DNA from: Candidatus Falkowbacteria bacterium UBA917 | Lineage (GTDB): Bacteria > Patescibacteriota > Patescibacteriia > Patescibacteriales > Patescibacteriaceae | DNA length: 5,070 nt | Direction: 5' to 3' | NCBI GenBank assembly: GCA_002293855.1 | Contig: DBEB01000027.1 | Location: forward strand, 1-5,070 | Part shown: positions 5,032 to 5,070 of the stretch, one piece after another | Position numbering within the stretch: position 1 is the stretch's first letter | Layout of the letters: each line of letters opens with the position of its first letter | The notes under the pieces: generated by a model | What the model was told of the DNA's origin: nothing | The model's input: the letters and a program-made list of their open reading frames with translations, nothing else | Database searches by the model: none | Position numbers and translations under genes: made by a program

Positions 5032-5070
5032 AAGCTATTTTGAATATTTTCTCAACAGGCAACTTAAAAA

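Noticed and set aside
1..5070. CRISPR array, insertion sequence, integrase or attachment site next to the tRNA genes
   Set aside because: No regular repeat-spacer pattern, terminal inverted repeats, transposase or integrase motifs, or second copy of a tRNA 3' end could be seen.

Overview
The window looks like a piece of a compact bacterial genome, most likely a member of the Patescibacteria/CPR radiation. This placement is inferred from family resemblance and was not tested by search. The two small membrane proteins (71-658 and 4669-5031) and the Met-rich membrane-anchored thioredoxin (4013-4564) resemble proteins I associate with Patescibacteria. The genes are short and tightly packed, none of the six start codons has a recognisable Shine-Dalgarno sequence, and the complete tRNA lacks an encoded CCA end. 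The standard genetic code fits: stops are TAA or TAG, and no reading frame needs UGA as sense.

Layout. At 1-26 is the 5' part of a tRNA (probably Arg) on the minus strand, cut by the window edge, with a promoter at 42-70. Next is a minus-strand gene for a two-helix membrane protein (71-658). Between 659 and 754 lie two divergent promoters whose -10 boxes overlap. One serves that membrane protein and the other serves tRNA-Ser(GCU) at 755-841. The tRNA is closed by a strong hairpin terminator (849-879). Its T-run is followed at once by the promoter of a plus-strand DUF1428 (YbaA-like) gene (941-1330). A hairpin at 1355-1381 separates this gene from the convergent minus-strand genes.

The main attraction is the minus-strand cluster from 4564 down to 1393. 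Its order of transcription is a membrane-anchored thioredoxin-like protein with a Met-rich stalk, then a 597-residue protein joining a CcdA-type membrane thiol conduit to MsrA and MsrB, then a DUF1801-DUF2200 fusion. The first two genes are 4 bases apart and the next two 27 bases apart, with no terminator between them. The likely job is repair of oxidised methionine in proteins outside the cytoplasmic membrane. Electrons would pass from cytoplasmic thioredoxin through the CcdA domain, perhaps via the anchored thioredoxin, to MsrA and MsrB on the outer face. The only good promoter, at 4596-4624, has its -35 box inside a 22-bp perfect dyad (4617-4638). That dyad could be an operator or a weak terminator of the upstream gene. 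A four-helix membrane protein (4669-5031) lies upstream on the same strand.

No mobile elements, CRISPR arrays, rRNA genes or origins are visible, and no gene-free stretch exceeds 300 bases.
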